Shown here piece after piece: positions 7,581 to 15,611 of a stretch of DNA of 20,258 bases. The DNA lies in assembly GCA_032250895.1 (NCBI GenBank), contig JAVVEZ010000065.1:1-20258 (forward strand), in the 5' to 3' direction. The stretch comes from JAVVEZ01 sp032250895 (GTDB lineage: Bacteria; Pseudomonadota; Gammaproteobacteria; Pseudomonadales; Pseudohongiellaceae). Each line of letters opens with the position of its first letter. Within the stretch, counting starts at the first letter, position 1. The notes beneath the pieces were generated by a model, which worked only from the letters and a program-made list of their open reading frames with translations, made no database searches and had not been told where the DNA came from. The translations under genes and the position numbers were made by a program.

Positions 7581-9188
7581 TCATTCCGGTGTATCTGCAG
7601 CTGCGTGGCTTTTCAGGAAAATCTGCAAGTCTTTGACGTCCACCTCCTCCTCGGTGTTGATGTGCACCACAACGTTTTTCTCCTGCCTCGTCAGAGGCTC
7701 TGCCTTCTGCAGTTGATGCTGCATGATCTCCAGGCCGGCTTCGGAGACTGAAGTCTCCGCTTCCTGTCTGTGTTGCAAGCGTTCGCGGATGGTCTGCGCG
7801 CTGGCATGACAGTCCAGTATCACGAAAGGAACTCCTTTGGCGGCAGCCAGTTCAGCAAAAAGACGGCGCCATTTTTCAGCCAGAAAGGTCGCATCCACAA
7901 GCACCGGATACGATAGTGCCAGTAAAGTCCGGGCGCTTTCCACAAGGGCCGCAAAGGTTCTGCGCGAGGCCTCGGCGCTGTAGATATTGACACCGATGCC
8001 GGAGCCGCTTTTGGCCTCGGGGGACAAGCCGAACAGCCGCTTTCTTTCCACATCGGAACGCAGGCGGATGGCCCCGACTGCGCCCGCGACGACCGCAGCG
8101 ACCGTCGATTTTCCCGTGCCGGAAACCCCATGCATAATGGCCAGGAAGGGGGACGGCACGTCCAGGTAAGACAGCGCCAGATCAATATAGCGCCCATATT
8201 CGGTTCTCGCCGCCGTCATCGACGCCGTCGTTTGGTCGGCGCTCAGGCTCAGCAGTTTCACCTTGGCCCGCACCATGGCCCGGTAAACCTTGTAAAAATT
8301 CAATACCTGCAAGCCCGGGTAGTCACCCGTATATTCAAGGTAGCTATTCAATAAGTTGTTGGCCAGGGCAGGAAGATGTTTTTCTTCCAGGTCCATCAAC
8401 AGAAATGCCAGCTCCGACTGGGTATCGATCCAGCGCAGCTCCGGGTTGAATTCCAGGCAGTCGAACAGCGTGATATGGCCATCGATCCTGGCGATGTTCG
8501 CCAGGTGCAGATCGCCATGACATTCCCTGATCCAGCCCGAGCGCTGCCGTTGCTCAAAGACCCCCGCCAGGTCCTTTGCCTGCTGTTCTGTCCAGCAGCG
8601 CAGGCGCTCCAGATCGTCCAGCGCGGTCTTGTCCGACAGCAGGGGCTCGATCTGCCTGAAGTTTTCCAGCGCGGCATGGTGAATGGAATGCACACTGCCG
8701 TATTCCAGCCTCTTTTTTGGGTCTTGCTTTTTAGCCAGTCCGGGCTCTGCCTTCGCAGCCACATCAGTGTGAAAATCCGCAAGCTTTTTGGCCAGCGCTG
8801 CAATATCCCGCTCCTGCAACTGTCCCCTTTCCGCCAGTGCATCAAGCAGATTTTCCTGCGCAAATTGCTGCATTTTCACGGCATATTCCAGCACCGGTCC
8901 GGTGCCGTCCACGCGGGGCTCGTCGACACTGCCCGTGATGGGCACCACGGCCAGGTAAAGCTCGTCACTGAAGCGTGAATTCAGCCGCAACTCTTCCTCA
9001 CAGTAAAACCTGCGCTGTGCCAGACTGGAAAAATCCAGGAAACCATAGTTCACCGGCTTCTTGATTTTATAGGCAAAAGACCCGGTCAGCAGCACCCAGG
9101 AAATATGCGTTTCAAGCAGCCGTATCGTTCCGGTCTGATGGGAGTAACAGGCCGGGGACAGCAAGGCATCTATCAGTTGCGAAGACAT
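7581..9188 (-). CDS. Fusion of an aminoglycoside-phosphotransferase-like domain and a P-loop kinase/ATPase domain
   Basis: A 535-residue two-domain cytoplasmic protein usually annotated 'bifunctional aminoglycoside phosphotransferase/ATP-binding protein'. The N-terminal part (about 20-345) has the conserved opening ETHISWVLLTGSFAYKIKKP, in which KIKKP holds the kinase-like lysine. It also has a Brenner-type catalytic loop RECHGDLHLANI (222-232) and a metal-binding segment LFDCLEFNPELRWID. The C-terminal part (about 347-535) is a small P-loop kinase with Walker A HGVSGTGKST (353-362), followed by RLRSDVERKRLFG, similar in layout to gluconate kinase or zeta-toxin-type phosphotransferases. The true substrate is unknown, and the APH label should not be read as drug resistance. 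It lies 54 nt upstream of the small copper-operon gene on the same strand, so read-through is possible. The start fits the family's usual N-terminus. Confidence 0.9.
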   Translation of the reverse strand: MSSQLIDALLSPACYSHQTGTIRLLETHISWVLLTGSFAYKIKKPVNYGFLDFSSLAQRRFYCEEELRLNSRFSDELYLAVVPITGSVDEPRVDGTGPVLEYAVKMQQFAQENLLDALAERGQLQERDIAALAKKLADFHTDVAAKAEPGLAKKQDPKKRLEYGSVHSIHHAALENFRQIEPLLSDKTALDDLERLRCWTEQQAKDLAGVFEQRQRSGWIRECHGDLHLANIARIDGHITLFDCLEFNPELRWIDTQSELAFLLMDLEEKHLPALANNLLNSYLEYTGDYPGLQVLNFYKVYRAMVRAKVKLLSLSADQTTASMTAARTEYGRYIDLALSYLDVPSPFLAIMHGVSGTGKSTVAAVVAGAVGAIRLRSDVERKRLFGLSPEAKSGSGIGVNIYSAEASRRTFAALVESARTLLALSYPVLVDATFLAEKWRRLFAELAAAKGVPFVILDCHASAQTIRERLQHRQEAETSVSEAGLEIMQHQLQKAEPLTRQEKNVVVHINTEEEVDVKDLQIFLKSHAAADTPE

Positions 9189-9218
9189 GGAATATGCTCA
9201 CTTGGCTAATGATTGGCG

Positions 9219-9236
9219 GGCATGATAACCCATGCC
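9219..9236. repeat. Inverted repeat GGCATG-N6-CATGCC in a divergent intergenic region
   Basis: Perfect 6-bp arms separated by ATAACC, 31-48 bp upstream of the start of the phosphotransferase/P-loop gene on the minus strand and in the shared region with the oxygenase gene. Size and position suit a dimeric regulator's operator, but no regulator is identified. A weak -10-like TATCAT overlaps it on the minus strand without a good -35 element. Confidence 0.4.
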
Positions 9237-9273
9237 GGCACCCAGCCACACATCAAGGCCGGTACCGTCGCCT

Positions 9274-9303
9274 GAATTCCAATAGAGTGAATTCCAGCAG
9301 AGT
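9274..9303. repeat. Tandem 15-bp direct repeat (2 copies)
   Basis: GAATTCCAATAGAGT at 9274-9288 is followed immediately by GAATTCCAGCAGAGT at 9289-9303, with 2 mismatches in 15. It lies in the 195-bp divergent intergenic region between the phosphotransferase/P-loop gene and the putative oxygenase gene. It could be a paired binding site or a simple local duplication. Confidence 0.6.
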
Positions 9304-9383
9304 GGCTTTTCCTGCGTTTTGGTCTTAAACTTCTGTCTGCAAAAAAAGTGTCAACTGTCAACACAAACCCAAGCTGCCTGCAG

Positions 9384-10004
9384 ATGAAATTCATAGATCT
9401 TTTCCCCAAGACCATTGGCATTGTTCAATTGCAGACCCTGACTCCCGACCTGATTCTGCGTGGCATCGAACACATAGAACGCAGCAGCAAGGTCGAACTG
9501 GGCGTGAACGGTTCCTATACCAGCGACCAGCAACTGCTGGAACAGGAGCTGTTCAGGGAGATAAAACAGGAAATCTGCACGCTCTGTAAAACCTATGCCG
9601 AAGGTTATTCGCATATCGTGCAGGAAATCGGCATCTGCAATTCCTGGGGCAATGTCGTCGACCACGGACAGTGCATCCCTGCCCATAAACACAACAACAG
9701 TTACATCAGCGGTTCATTTTATCTGACCGACGGCTCCACTCTCGCCATCACCAATTCAGATTTCAACGAGCTTTTCGGATTCATGCCGCAGGTAAAATCC
9801 GGCAATTACCGCTCCAGAGAGGTCTACTGCATCGACCCCGAACCCGGCATGCTCATCATGTTTCCGTCAGCGCTGTACCACAGTGTGTCGAAATCCCGCA
9901 GCTACAACAAACGATACTCGATCGCCTTCAATACCATTCCACTGGGCCCGACCGGCATGCCAACCGGCCTGTTCGATCTGAGCATCAACCGCAGCGCCCA
10001 CTGA
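9384..10004 (+). CDS. Putative 2OG-Fe(II) oxygenase (TIGR02466-like)
   Basis: A 206-residue protein matching a widespread uncharacterised group of putative 2-oxoglutarate/Fe(II) oxygenases. It opens with LFPKTIGIVQL, as these proteins usually do, which favours the ATG at 9384 over a GTG at 9348 with no ribosome-binding site; neither start has a good one. The core motif HKHNNSYISGSFYL (101-114) supplies the first metal histidines. The distal histidine is H166 in SALYHSV, and the 2OG-binding Arg/Ser pair is R177 and S179 in KRYSIAFN. The substrate is unknown; most relatives sit in varied contexts, and family members are not well characterised biochemically. The next gene on the same strand starts 183 nt downstream, so co-transcription is possible but not evident. 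Confidence 0.85.
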   Translation: MKFIDLFPKTIGIVQLQTLTPDLILRGIEHIERSSKVELGVNGSYTSDQQLLEQELFREIKQEICTLCKTYAEGYSHIVQEIGICNSWGNVVDHGQCIPAHKHNNSYISGSFYLTDGSTLAITNSDFNELFGFMPQVKSGNYRSREVYCIDPEPGMLIMFPSALYHSVSKSRSYNKRYSIAFNTIPLGPTGMPTGLFDLSINRSAH

Positions 10005-10172
10005 TACAACTGTCATGACCTTGTCTTCTCTTCAATACCGCCGGTACGGGACGAATTTTCGGCATCCCCCCATTTTGTAATCTGAAATTTTATGTTAGTT
10101 TTTGTCTCCCTCCCGCAACTCGGCAAGAGCGAGGCAGTATACGGGGAAAGACGAACAACGATATTGACCAAT

Positions 10173-10178
10173 GGGGAG
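10173..10178 (+). promoter_or_regulatory. Shine-Dalgarno site that fixes a GTG start at 10188
   Basis: GGGGAG lies 9 nt before the GTG at 10188. The longer open frame to an ATG at 10092 has no comparable site and would put 32 polar residues ahead of a clear signal peptide, so the GTG start is preferred. Confidence 0.7.
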
Positions 10179-10187
10179 AATATCATC

Positions 10188-11681
10188 GTGTTTCATACTG
10201 CGCCACCCGGCACCGGAGTTCTGCCGGCGACACTTCTGATAGGCCTCGGCCTGTTTTGTCTTCCCCTTGCCGGACTGTCACAGCCGGAAGTATCCGCATC
10301 CCAGCTGTTTTTTGACGCACGCCCCATACCCACTGGCCCCGCGCCGGATTCCGGGCAGCACACGGCCACGGCTGAATCCAGCGCCGCGGATGAATCAGAT
10401 AGGGATTTGACACTCAGCATCAATGAGTATCTGACGTCCATCAGCGAACTTGAAACCGATCTCGGCCCCTATTCAAATGAGCTGATGGAAGCCAGTCAGT
10501 CCGTGGGTCTGCTTTACCAGCAGCAGGGTGAGCATGGAAAAGCGATTGATTTCCTCCACCAGGCCCAGAGCATCAGCCGTATCAACAATGGTCTGAACTC
10601 ACTTCAGCAGGTTCCCATCATCGAGGCCCTGACGGACAGCTATATGGCATTGGGCGAACTCGGCCATGCCGATGAAATGCAGGAATCCCTGGTGTCCATC
10701 CATAAGGCACTGTATGGAGAAAGGAGTGTAAAAGTGGTCCATTCACTGCTGGAGCTGGGCGACTGGAATTTGAATGCCTTCTTTGCGCGCCGCAATATCG
10801 TCTCCGATATCAGCCGGCCTGACAGCAGGGACATCGCCTTCTTCGTTGATCCGACCAGCAGCAGGGGCTACTACGTGCCAACCGAAATCAACCCGGAAAA
10901 AACCTCTGTTTACAAAGTGTATGAGGCCCAGAACAATTTCCTCGACGCCCTCAACATCCTGCGCCAGAATCGTGCCTATTCCCATCCGGATGTCGAGGAG
11001 ATCGAAAAAAAGATAGCTGCTACCTACTTCATCCGTACCCATCAGGAGGACATCATCTACGACCCCGATTTCTACCTGACTCGAAGGCGCAGCGAGACCG
11101 GCAGCCGCCTGGATCGCAGTTCGATCAACCTGATCAACTCCAAGGACTATCAGTACGGCCGCGAATCCCTCGAGCGCATCATCAATAACCATGTGCGCTA
11201 CAATGGCGACAACGCGACAGAGTTGACGGCTGATGCCCTGGTGAACCTGGCCGACTGGGATTTACTCTACAAACACAAGTCCAGGGCCTTGAAACAATAC
11301 CAGGAAGCCTATGCGTATATGGCAGAAAATGACAATGACAAGGAACAGCTTACCCGACTGCTGATGCCGGCAATCCCTGTGGTACTCCCCGAATTCATCG
11401 CCGCCCCCCACAGCCGGGAACGCTTTGGTGTGCCCGCAGACGCCGACGTGGACTATGTCGGCTACATGGATGTTTCCTATGTGATCAGCAAGTATGGCGC
11501 CGCCAAAAAGGTAAAGGTGCTGAACAAATCCGGGACCGTCACCAAGGCCATGCAGATCAGGCTGCTGCGCTATGTGCGCAGCATGCAGTTCAGACCGCGC
11601 TTCGACGCCGGCAAGGTCATCAGCACGCCCATTGCCCTGCGCTATTATTTTGGCAATCCCAGGGCACTGAAGCAGGGTTGA
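10188..11681 (+). CDS. Exported helical-repeat (TPR-like) protein with TonB-C-like C-terminal domain
   Basis: A 497-residue protein of unknown function, read from a GTG start. A signal peptide is clear (VLPATLLIGLGLFCLPLAGLSQ, residues 11-32, written in full only to Q). Residues 90-180 and 335-385 are helical with TPR-like spacing, such as QSVGLLYQQQGEHGKAIDFL and LVNLADWDLLYKHKSRALKQ. The final ~70 residues (GYMDVSYVISKYGAAKKVKV through LLRYVRSMQFRPRFDAGKVI to PIALRYYF) resemble the beta-alpha-beta C-terminal domain of TonB energy transducers. However, there is no Pro-rich linker, and apart from the signal peptide no transmembrane anchor, so it is probably not a true TonB. A periplasmic scaffold or outer-membrane-associated role is inferred. 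It ends 36 nt from the convergent PQQ dehydrogenase gene. Confidence 0.8.
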   Translation: MFHTAPPGTGVLPATLLIGLGLFCLPLAGLSQPEVSASQLFFDARPIPTGPAPDSGQHTATAESSAADESDRDLTLSINEYLTSISELETDLGPYSNELMEASQSVGLLYQQQGEHGKAIDFLHQAQSISRINNGLNSLQQVPIIEALTDSYMALGELGHADEMQESLVSIHKALYGERSVKVVHSLLELGDWNLNAFFARRNIVSDISRPDSRDIAFFVDPTSSRGYYVPTEINPEKTSVYKVYEAQNNFLDALNILRQNRAYSHPDVEEIEKKIAATYFIRTHQEDIIYDPDFYLTRRRSETGSRLDRSSINLINSKDYQYGRESLERIINNHVRYNGDNATELTADALVNLADWDLLYKHKSRALKQYQEAYAYMAENDNDKEQLTRLLMPAIPVVLPEFIAAPHSRERFGVPADADVDYVGYMDVSYVISKYGAAKKVKVLNKSGTVTKAMQIRLLRYVRSMQFRPRFDAGKVISTPIALRYYFGNPRALKQG

Positions 11682-11717
11682 AGCCCTTATTCGCCGATCC
11701 CGGTCAGCCTTCGTTTT

Positions 11718-13376
11718 TTACTCCGGCAAGCCGAACACGAACAGGCCGGCACCGGCAGACACCGCGATATATTGCCGACCGTTGATTTCATAACTGATCG
11801 GACCCGAGGCAACCTGCCCGCCCAGACTCTGCTTCCAGAGCATGGTGCCGTCACGGGCATCCAGCGCATAGAAGTAACCTTCCCGGCCACCGGCAAAGAC
11901 CAGGTTACTGGCCGTACTCAGTACTCCGCTGTCCGTCACATCGCTCATATCAAACTTCCAGACGATGTCTCCGCTGTGCGGGTCGATGGCCTGAATTGCG
12001 CCATAGCCTTCTTCCGGCAGACGCACATTGGTCGGGCGGGTTCCCAGTGCCGGCATTGCCATGGTGGGAAAGGCACCGACGAACTGCTGGCCAGGTTCAT
12101 ACTCGACCTCACGCTTGGTGTACACGGAGAAGGTGTCCACCCACGAGGGGACATAGAACAATTGGGTGACAGGACTGTAGGACGGTGGATACCAATTGGT
12201 CGCGCCCTGGTTATTGGGCATGATCAGGGTTCCTTCCTCGGTCGGAGACAGTACCCTGTTGGGACGTCCCTTCTCATCAAAACCGTTCATCCAGTTGACT
12301 TCGACAAAGGGTTTTCCGAGCAGGAACTGGCCGTTGCTGCGATCGATCACATAGAACAAACCGTTGCGGTTGGCCCACATCAGCACCTTGCGCTGGCGGC
12401 CCTGCCAGTTCAGTTCAGCCAGCACCGGGACCTGCGTGGAGTCGTAGTCCATTTCATCGTGGGGCGTGAACTGATAGTGCCATTTCAACTCGCCCGTATC
12501 GGCATCGAGTGCCACCACTGAATCCGTATACAGGTTGTCGCCGGGGCGGGAATCACCATTCCAGTCGGGACCGGGATTGCCCACCCCCCAATAGGTCAGG
12601 TTCAGTTCCGGATCATAGGAACCGGTAACCCAGATGGAACCCCCACCGGTACGCCAGGCCTGCTGTGCCGGATCAGACCAGCTCTCAAAGCCCTTTTCGC
12701 CGGGGCCTGGCACGGTATTGAAGCGCCAGGCTTCCTTGCCGGTTTCCACATCGTAGGCGGCAATGAAACCACGGATGCCATACTCGCCGCCCGCCGGCCC
12801 CACGATCACCTTGTCCTTGACCACCAGGGGCGCCAGGGTCAGGGCATAACCCAGGGCCGCCGGGCCGACTTCGACATCCCATTTGAGCTGGCCGCTGCGC
12901 GCATCCAGGGCCAGCAGGTGCCCGTCGATGGCGCCCATGAACAGTGTATTGCCATGCACGGCCAGGCCCCGGTTGACCCGGCCACAGCACACCCGGGCAT
13001 CGGGGCCGGGGGTATAGGAATAGGTCCAGAAAACCCGGCCGGTAAGCGGATCCAGCGCCAATACATCATTGGGCGGCGACACCGTGTACATCACGCCATC
13101 AAAGACCAATGGCGTTGCTTCAAACTTCTCCGCCGCCCCGGCACGGGAACGTACCTGGTAGATCCATTCCAGTTTGAGGTCGCCGACATTGGCGGGTGTG
13201 ATCCGGGTCAGCGTGGAGTGGCGATTACTGGCATAGCCCCCGGAATACATGAGCCAGCTTTCCGGTTCCCCGGCAGCCTCGAGCAGACGTTCACTGCTGA
13301 CCTGGGCCTGGCTCAGGCCCGCAACCATCGAAAATGCCAGGGCCAGCAGAAAAGCAAAGGATTTGACGTATTTCAT
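11718..13376 (-). CDS. PQQ-dependent alcohol/aldehyde dehydrogenase, possibly lanthanide-using
   Basis: A 552-residue periplasmic quinoprotein of the eight-bladed beta-propeller (methanol/ethanol dehydrogenase) family, with signal peptide MKYVKSFAFLLALAFSMVAG. Hallmarks visible are: adjacent cysteines 130-131 (ARVCCGRVNRG) that form the ring disulfide over PQQ; metal ligands E198 (GGEYGIRG) and N267 (GVGNPGPDWNG); catalytic base D310 in HDEMDYDST; R337 in WANRNGLFYVIDR; and repeated tryptophan-docking strands ending in LKW, EAW, IVWK and LWK. The residue two after the catalytic Asp is Asp312, the extra ligand seen in lanthanide-dependent enzymes. Calcium enzymes of the similar ADH type have Thr, Ser or Ala there. 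There is no fused heme domain; electrons presumably go to the diheme cytochrome encoded just upstream with a 4-nt overlap. The substrate is not readable. No pqq biosynthesis genes lie in the window. Confidence 0.92.
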   Translation of the reverse strand: MKYVKSFAFLLALAFSMVAGLSQAQVSSERLLEAAGEPESWLMYSGGYASNRHSTLTRITPANVGDLKLEWIYQVRSRAGAAEKFEATPLVFDGVMYTVSPPNDVLALDPLTGRVFWTYSYTPGPDARVCCGRVNRGLAVHGNTLFMGAIDGHLLALDARSGQLKWDVEVGPAALGYALTLAPLVVKDKVIVGPAGGEYGIRGFIAAYDVETGKEAWRFNTVPGPGEKGFESWSDPAQQAWRTGGGSIWVTGSYDPELNLTYWGVGNPGPDWNGDSRPGDNLYTDSVVALDADTGELKWHYQFTPHDEMDYDSTQVPVLAELNWQGRQRKVLMWANRNGLFYVIDRSNGQFLLGKPFVEVNWMNGFDEKGRPNRVLSPTEEGTLIMPNNQGATNWYPPSYSPVTQLFYVPSWVDTFSVYTKREVEYEPGQQFVGAFPTMAMPALGTRPTNVRLPEEGYGAIQAIDPHSGDIVWKFDMSDVTDSGVLSTASNLVFAGGREGYFYALDARDGTMLWKQSLGGQVASGPISYEINGRQYIAVSAGAGLFVFGLPE

Positions 13377-14185
13377 TGTGCGTTCTCACCTCTCAACGTA
13401 AGCATGTAGGCCACCAGATCAGCCACCTGATCCGCTGTCAATAAGTCCCGGTAAGAGGGCATCGGGGAAGCAATGAAGCCATAGCTGTCCAGTTCCGATT
13501 TGAAATAGGAGACCAGTTTTTCCTCATTGTTGAGCAACTGGACTGAATGCGTATCCTGATTCAGCAGTTTGCCGCTGACCGTCGCTCCGCCCGCAATACT
13601 GACCTCGAAGAAGCGATCCCCGGCCCGCACTTCCGCATTGGGTTCGAGCAGGGACAGTTCCAGCGCGCCGGGACTGCGCTGAGCGCCAATACTGCCCAGG
13701 TCCGGACTGAGCAGGGCGCCGCCGCTGTTCACGCCATGGCAGCTACTGCATTGAGCGCGGCCCTCGAACAGGGTCCGGCCCCGGGCGGCATTCCCCACCC
13801 GCACTTCACGCTCATCCGCCAGGCTGACGCCGGCCCTGGTGGGCAGCGTGCGCAGAAAGGCAACAGCGGTCCGGATCTGGCCGGTGGACAGTGTGGTGTG
13901 CGGCGGCATCAGGGTATTGGGGATGCCGGTGCGAATCACGCGAATCAGATCTTCGTCGGTACTGCCGCGGCGAAAGCGTCCCGTGCTGAGGTTGGCACCC
14001 TCCACGGCATCCCCCTTATCGCCATGGCAACCCAGACAGTTGGCCTGATACACCCCCTGCCCGGCTTCGATATCAGCCGGCGCATAACTATGTTCCTGGG
14101 CGGCAAGTTCCCTGCCCCCAAGCAATAGAACCGCCATCCCCATGACGGTTAACAGCTTTCCTGCTCCCACTGGCGCCATTTTCAC
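13373..14185 (-). CDS. Periplasmic diheme cytochrome c, likely electron acceptor of the PQQ dehydrogenase
   Basis: A 270-residue exported protein with a signal peptide (LLTVMGMAVLLLGGRELAAQ) and two c-type heme sites: C50-LG-C53-H54 with axial Met93 (NTLMPPHT), and C146-SS-C149-H150 with probable axial Met242 (SPMPSY). Between the second heme motif and its methionine lies an insert of about 60 residues (VSIAGGATVSGKLLNQDTHS and on), a small beta-rich domain also seen in cytochromes partnered with PQQ enzymes. The start is GTG at 14185 or ATG at 14179; the GGGGG tract upstream fits either. The stop overlaps the dehydrogenase start (ATGA), so the two are co-translated. Electron transfer from PQQ to this protein and on to a terminal oxidase is inferred from the pairing. 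Confidence 0.92.
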   Translation of the reverse strand: MKMAPVGAGKLLTVMGMAVLLLGGRELAAQEHSYAPADIEAGQGVYQANCLGCHGDKGDAVEGANLSTGRFRRGSTDEDLIRVIRTGIPNTLMPPHTTLSTGQIRTAVAFLRTLPTRAGVSLADEREVRVGNAARGRTLFEGRAQCSSCHGVNSGGALLSPDLGSIGAQRSPGALELSLLEPNAEVRAGDRFFEVSIAGGATVSGKLLNQDTHSVQLLNNEEKLVSYFKSELDSYGFIASPMPSYRDLLTADQVADLVAYMLTLRGENAQ

Positions 14186-14321
14186 TGCTGCCCCCTGTTT
14201 GTTTGTTATGAGCGCTTACTTGTCATATCTGTTTTTGTTGTGGCCGGATTTCATGGCTGCCGGAAGCCTAAATCAGTTCCCGGACTGAAGCAATATTTAA
14301 AATGTCCATGGCAGCGCGGAT

Positions 14322-15578
14322 TCAGCCCTGCTGATATACCCGCCGGACTTCCCAGGCAATGAGCCTGATGCCTTTCCTGAGCAGCTGCGCATCCTGGGCA
14401 TAGGAAATGCGCAGACATTGCCGGGTATGGGACCAGTCCTGCATCAGACCGGGGAAGCAATTGTGCCCGGGAATCACCAGCACCCCCTGCTGCTTGAGAC
14501 GCTCGTACAGCTGCTGGCTGCTGATCGGAAGGTCCTTGAACCACAACCACAGAAAGATCGCCCCTTCCGGTTTATGGATGTAAAACGGCAGACCTGCCAG
14601 TTCTGTAACGAACCAGTCCATGGCCTGCAGGGCACGATCACGATAATAGGGCATGATCAGCTCACGGCTCAGACGCAGAATGTCTCCGTCTGCAAACAAA
14701 TACCGGGCCAAGGCAGGCCCCAGGTTGCCACAGGCGAGGTTCAGGATGGTGTTGGCACTGGCATAGGCCTGTATCAGTTCTTCACTGGCGACGATAAAGC
14801 CGCTGCGCGCACCCGGCAAGCCCAGTTTGGACAGGCTGAGGAGCAGGATGATGTTCTCATTCCAGAGCGGGTTCACCGGCGTAAAAATAATGTTGGGGAA
14901 GGGTGTGCCATAGGCCCCGTCAATGATCAGGGGCACAGCATGCGTCCTGGCCAGCTGATCGAGATGGGCCATTTCATCGTCGGTCAGGACATTGCCCGTG
15001 GGATTGGTCGGGCGTGACACACACAGGGCCGCGGTCCTGGAGGTGATCTTCAAGGCCTCGAAATCCACCCGGTACTTGAATACATGCTCATCCAGAATTT
15101 CCAGTGCAGGCCGGGACGCACTGAAAAAATCCGGCTCCAGGCCAATATCGGTATAGCCAATATATTCCGGGGTCAGAGGCAATTGTATCTGGCGCTGGAC
15201 ACCATCGGCATGACGGCCGGCCAGCATGTTGGCCAGGATGAAAAAAGCCGTCTGACCGCCGTTGGTCAGTGCGATATTACGGGCCGTCACCGGCCAGCCA
15301 TACTCACTGCCCAGCAGGTCGGCCAGTTGTTTCAGCAAGGCCTCATCGCCCTGTGGTGGCTGGTATTTTCCCAGCAGGGCATGCACTTGCCCGGGATCCC
15401 TGGACAGACTTTGCAGCCGGGTCTGAAACACCGCTTCCAGCGCCGGAATGCGGGCCGGGTTGCCGCCTCCCAGGGCAATCATGTCCGGATTGAGCAACAG
15501 TGCCCTGCCCATGTCCTCCATCAGGTCCACGATGCCCGACCGGCCACTGTATTTCTCGCCAAACAAGGACAATTTCAT
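14322..15578 (-). CDS. avtA: Valine-pyruvate aminotransferase
   Basis: A 418-residue fold-type I PLP aminotransferase, about the length of E. coli AvtA, and collinear with it from the start (MKLSLFGEKYSGRSGIVDLM; IALGGGNPARIP). It transfers the amino group between valine and pyruvate (or alanine and 2-ketoisovalerate), linking alanine and branched-chain amino acid pools in the cytoplasm. PLP-site residues are visible: N192 in RPTNPTGN, D220 and Y223 in IIDGAYG, and the Schiff-base lysine K251 in SLSKLGLPGARSGF. It is transcribed alone as far as can be seen: the cytochrome gene is 136 nt downstream, and a 165-bp hairpin element lies upstream. No clear Shine-Dalgarno precedes the ATG, but the N-terminal match supports this start. 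Confidence 0.93.
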   Translation of the reverse strand: MKLSLFGEKYSGRSGIVDLMEDMGRALLLNPDMIALGGGNPARIPALEAVFQTRLQSLSRDPGQVHALLGKYQPPQGDEALLKQLADLLGSEYGWPVTARNIALTNGGQTAFFILANMLAGRHADGVQRQIQLPLTPEYIGYTDIGLEPDFFSASRPALEILDEHVFKYRVDFEALKITSRTAALCVSRPTNPTGNVLTDDEMAHLDQLARTHAVPLIIDGAYGTPFPNIIFTPVNPLWNENIILLLSLSKLGLPGARSGFIVASEELIQAYASANTILNLACGNLGPALARYLFADGDILRLSRELIMPYYRDRALQAMDWFVTELAGLPFYIHKPEGAIFLWLWFKDLPISSQQLYERLKQQGVLVIPGHNCFPGLMQDWSHTRQCLRISYAQDAQLLRKGIRLIAWEVRRVYQQG

Positions 15579-15611
15579 AAATTAGGGAGCGCCCCGGTCA
15601 TAACACAATGC

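Noticed and set aside
11682..11719. T-run at 11714-11719 as an intrinsic terminator between convergent genes
   Set aside because: Only a 4-bp GAAG/CTTC stem with a long loop precedes it, too weak for a confident terminator.
14186..14321. Promoter for the cytochrome/PQQ operon (TTGCTT, 17-bp spacer, TAGGCT on the minus strand)
   Set aside because: The -10 element matches consensus at only three positions, so it is not reported as a feature.
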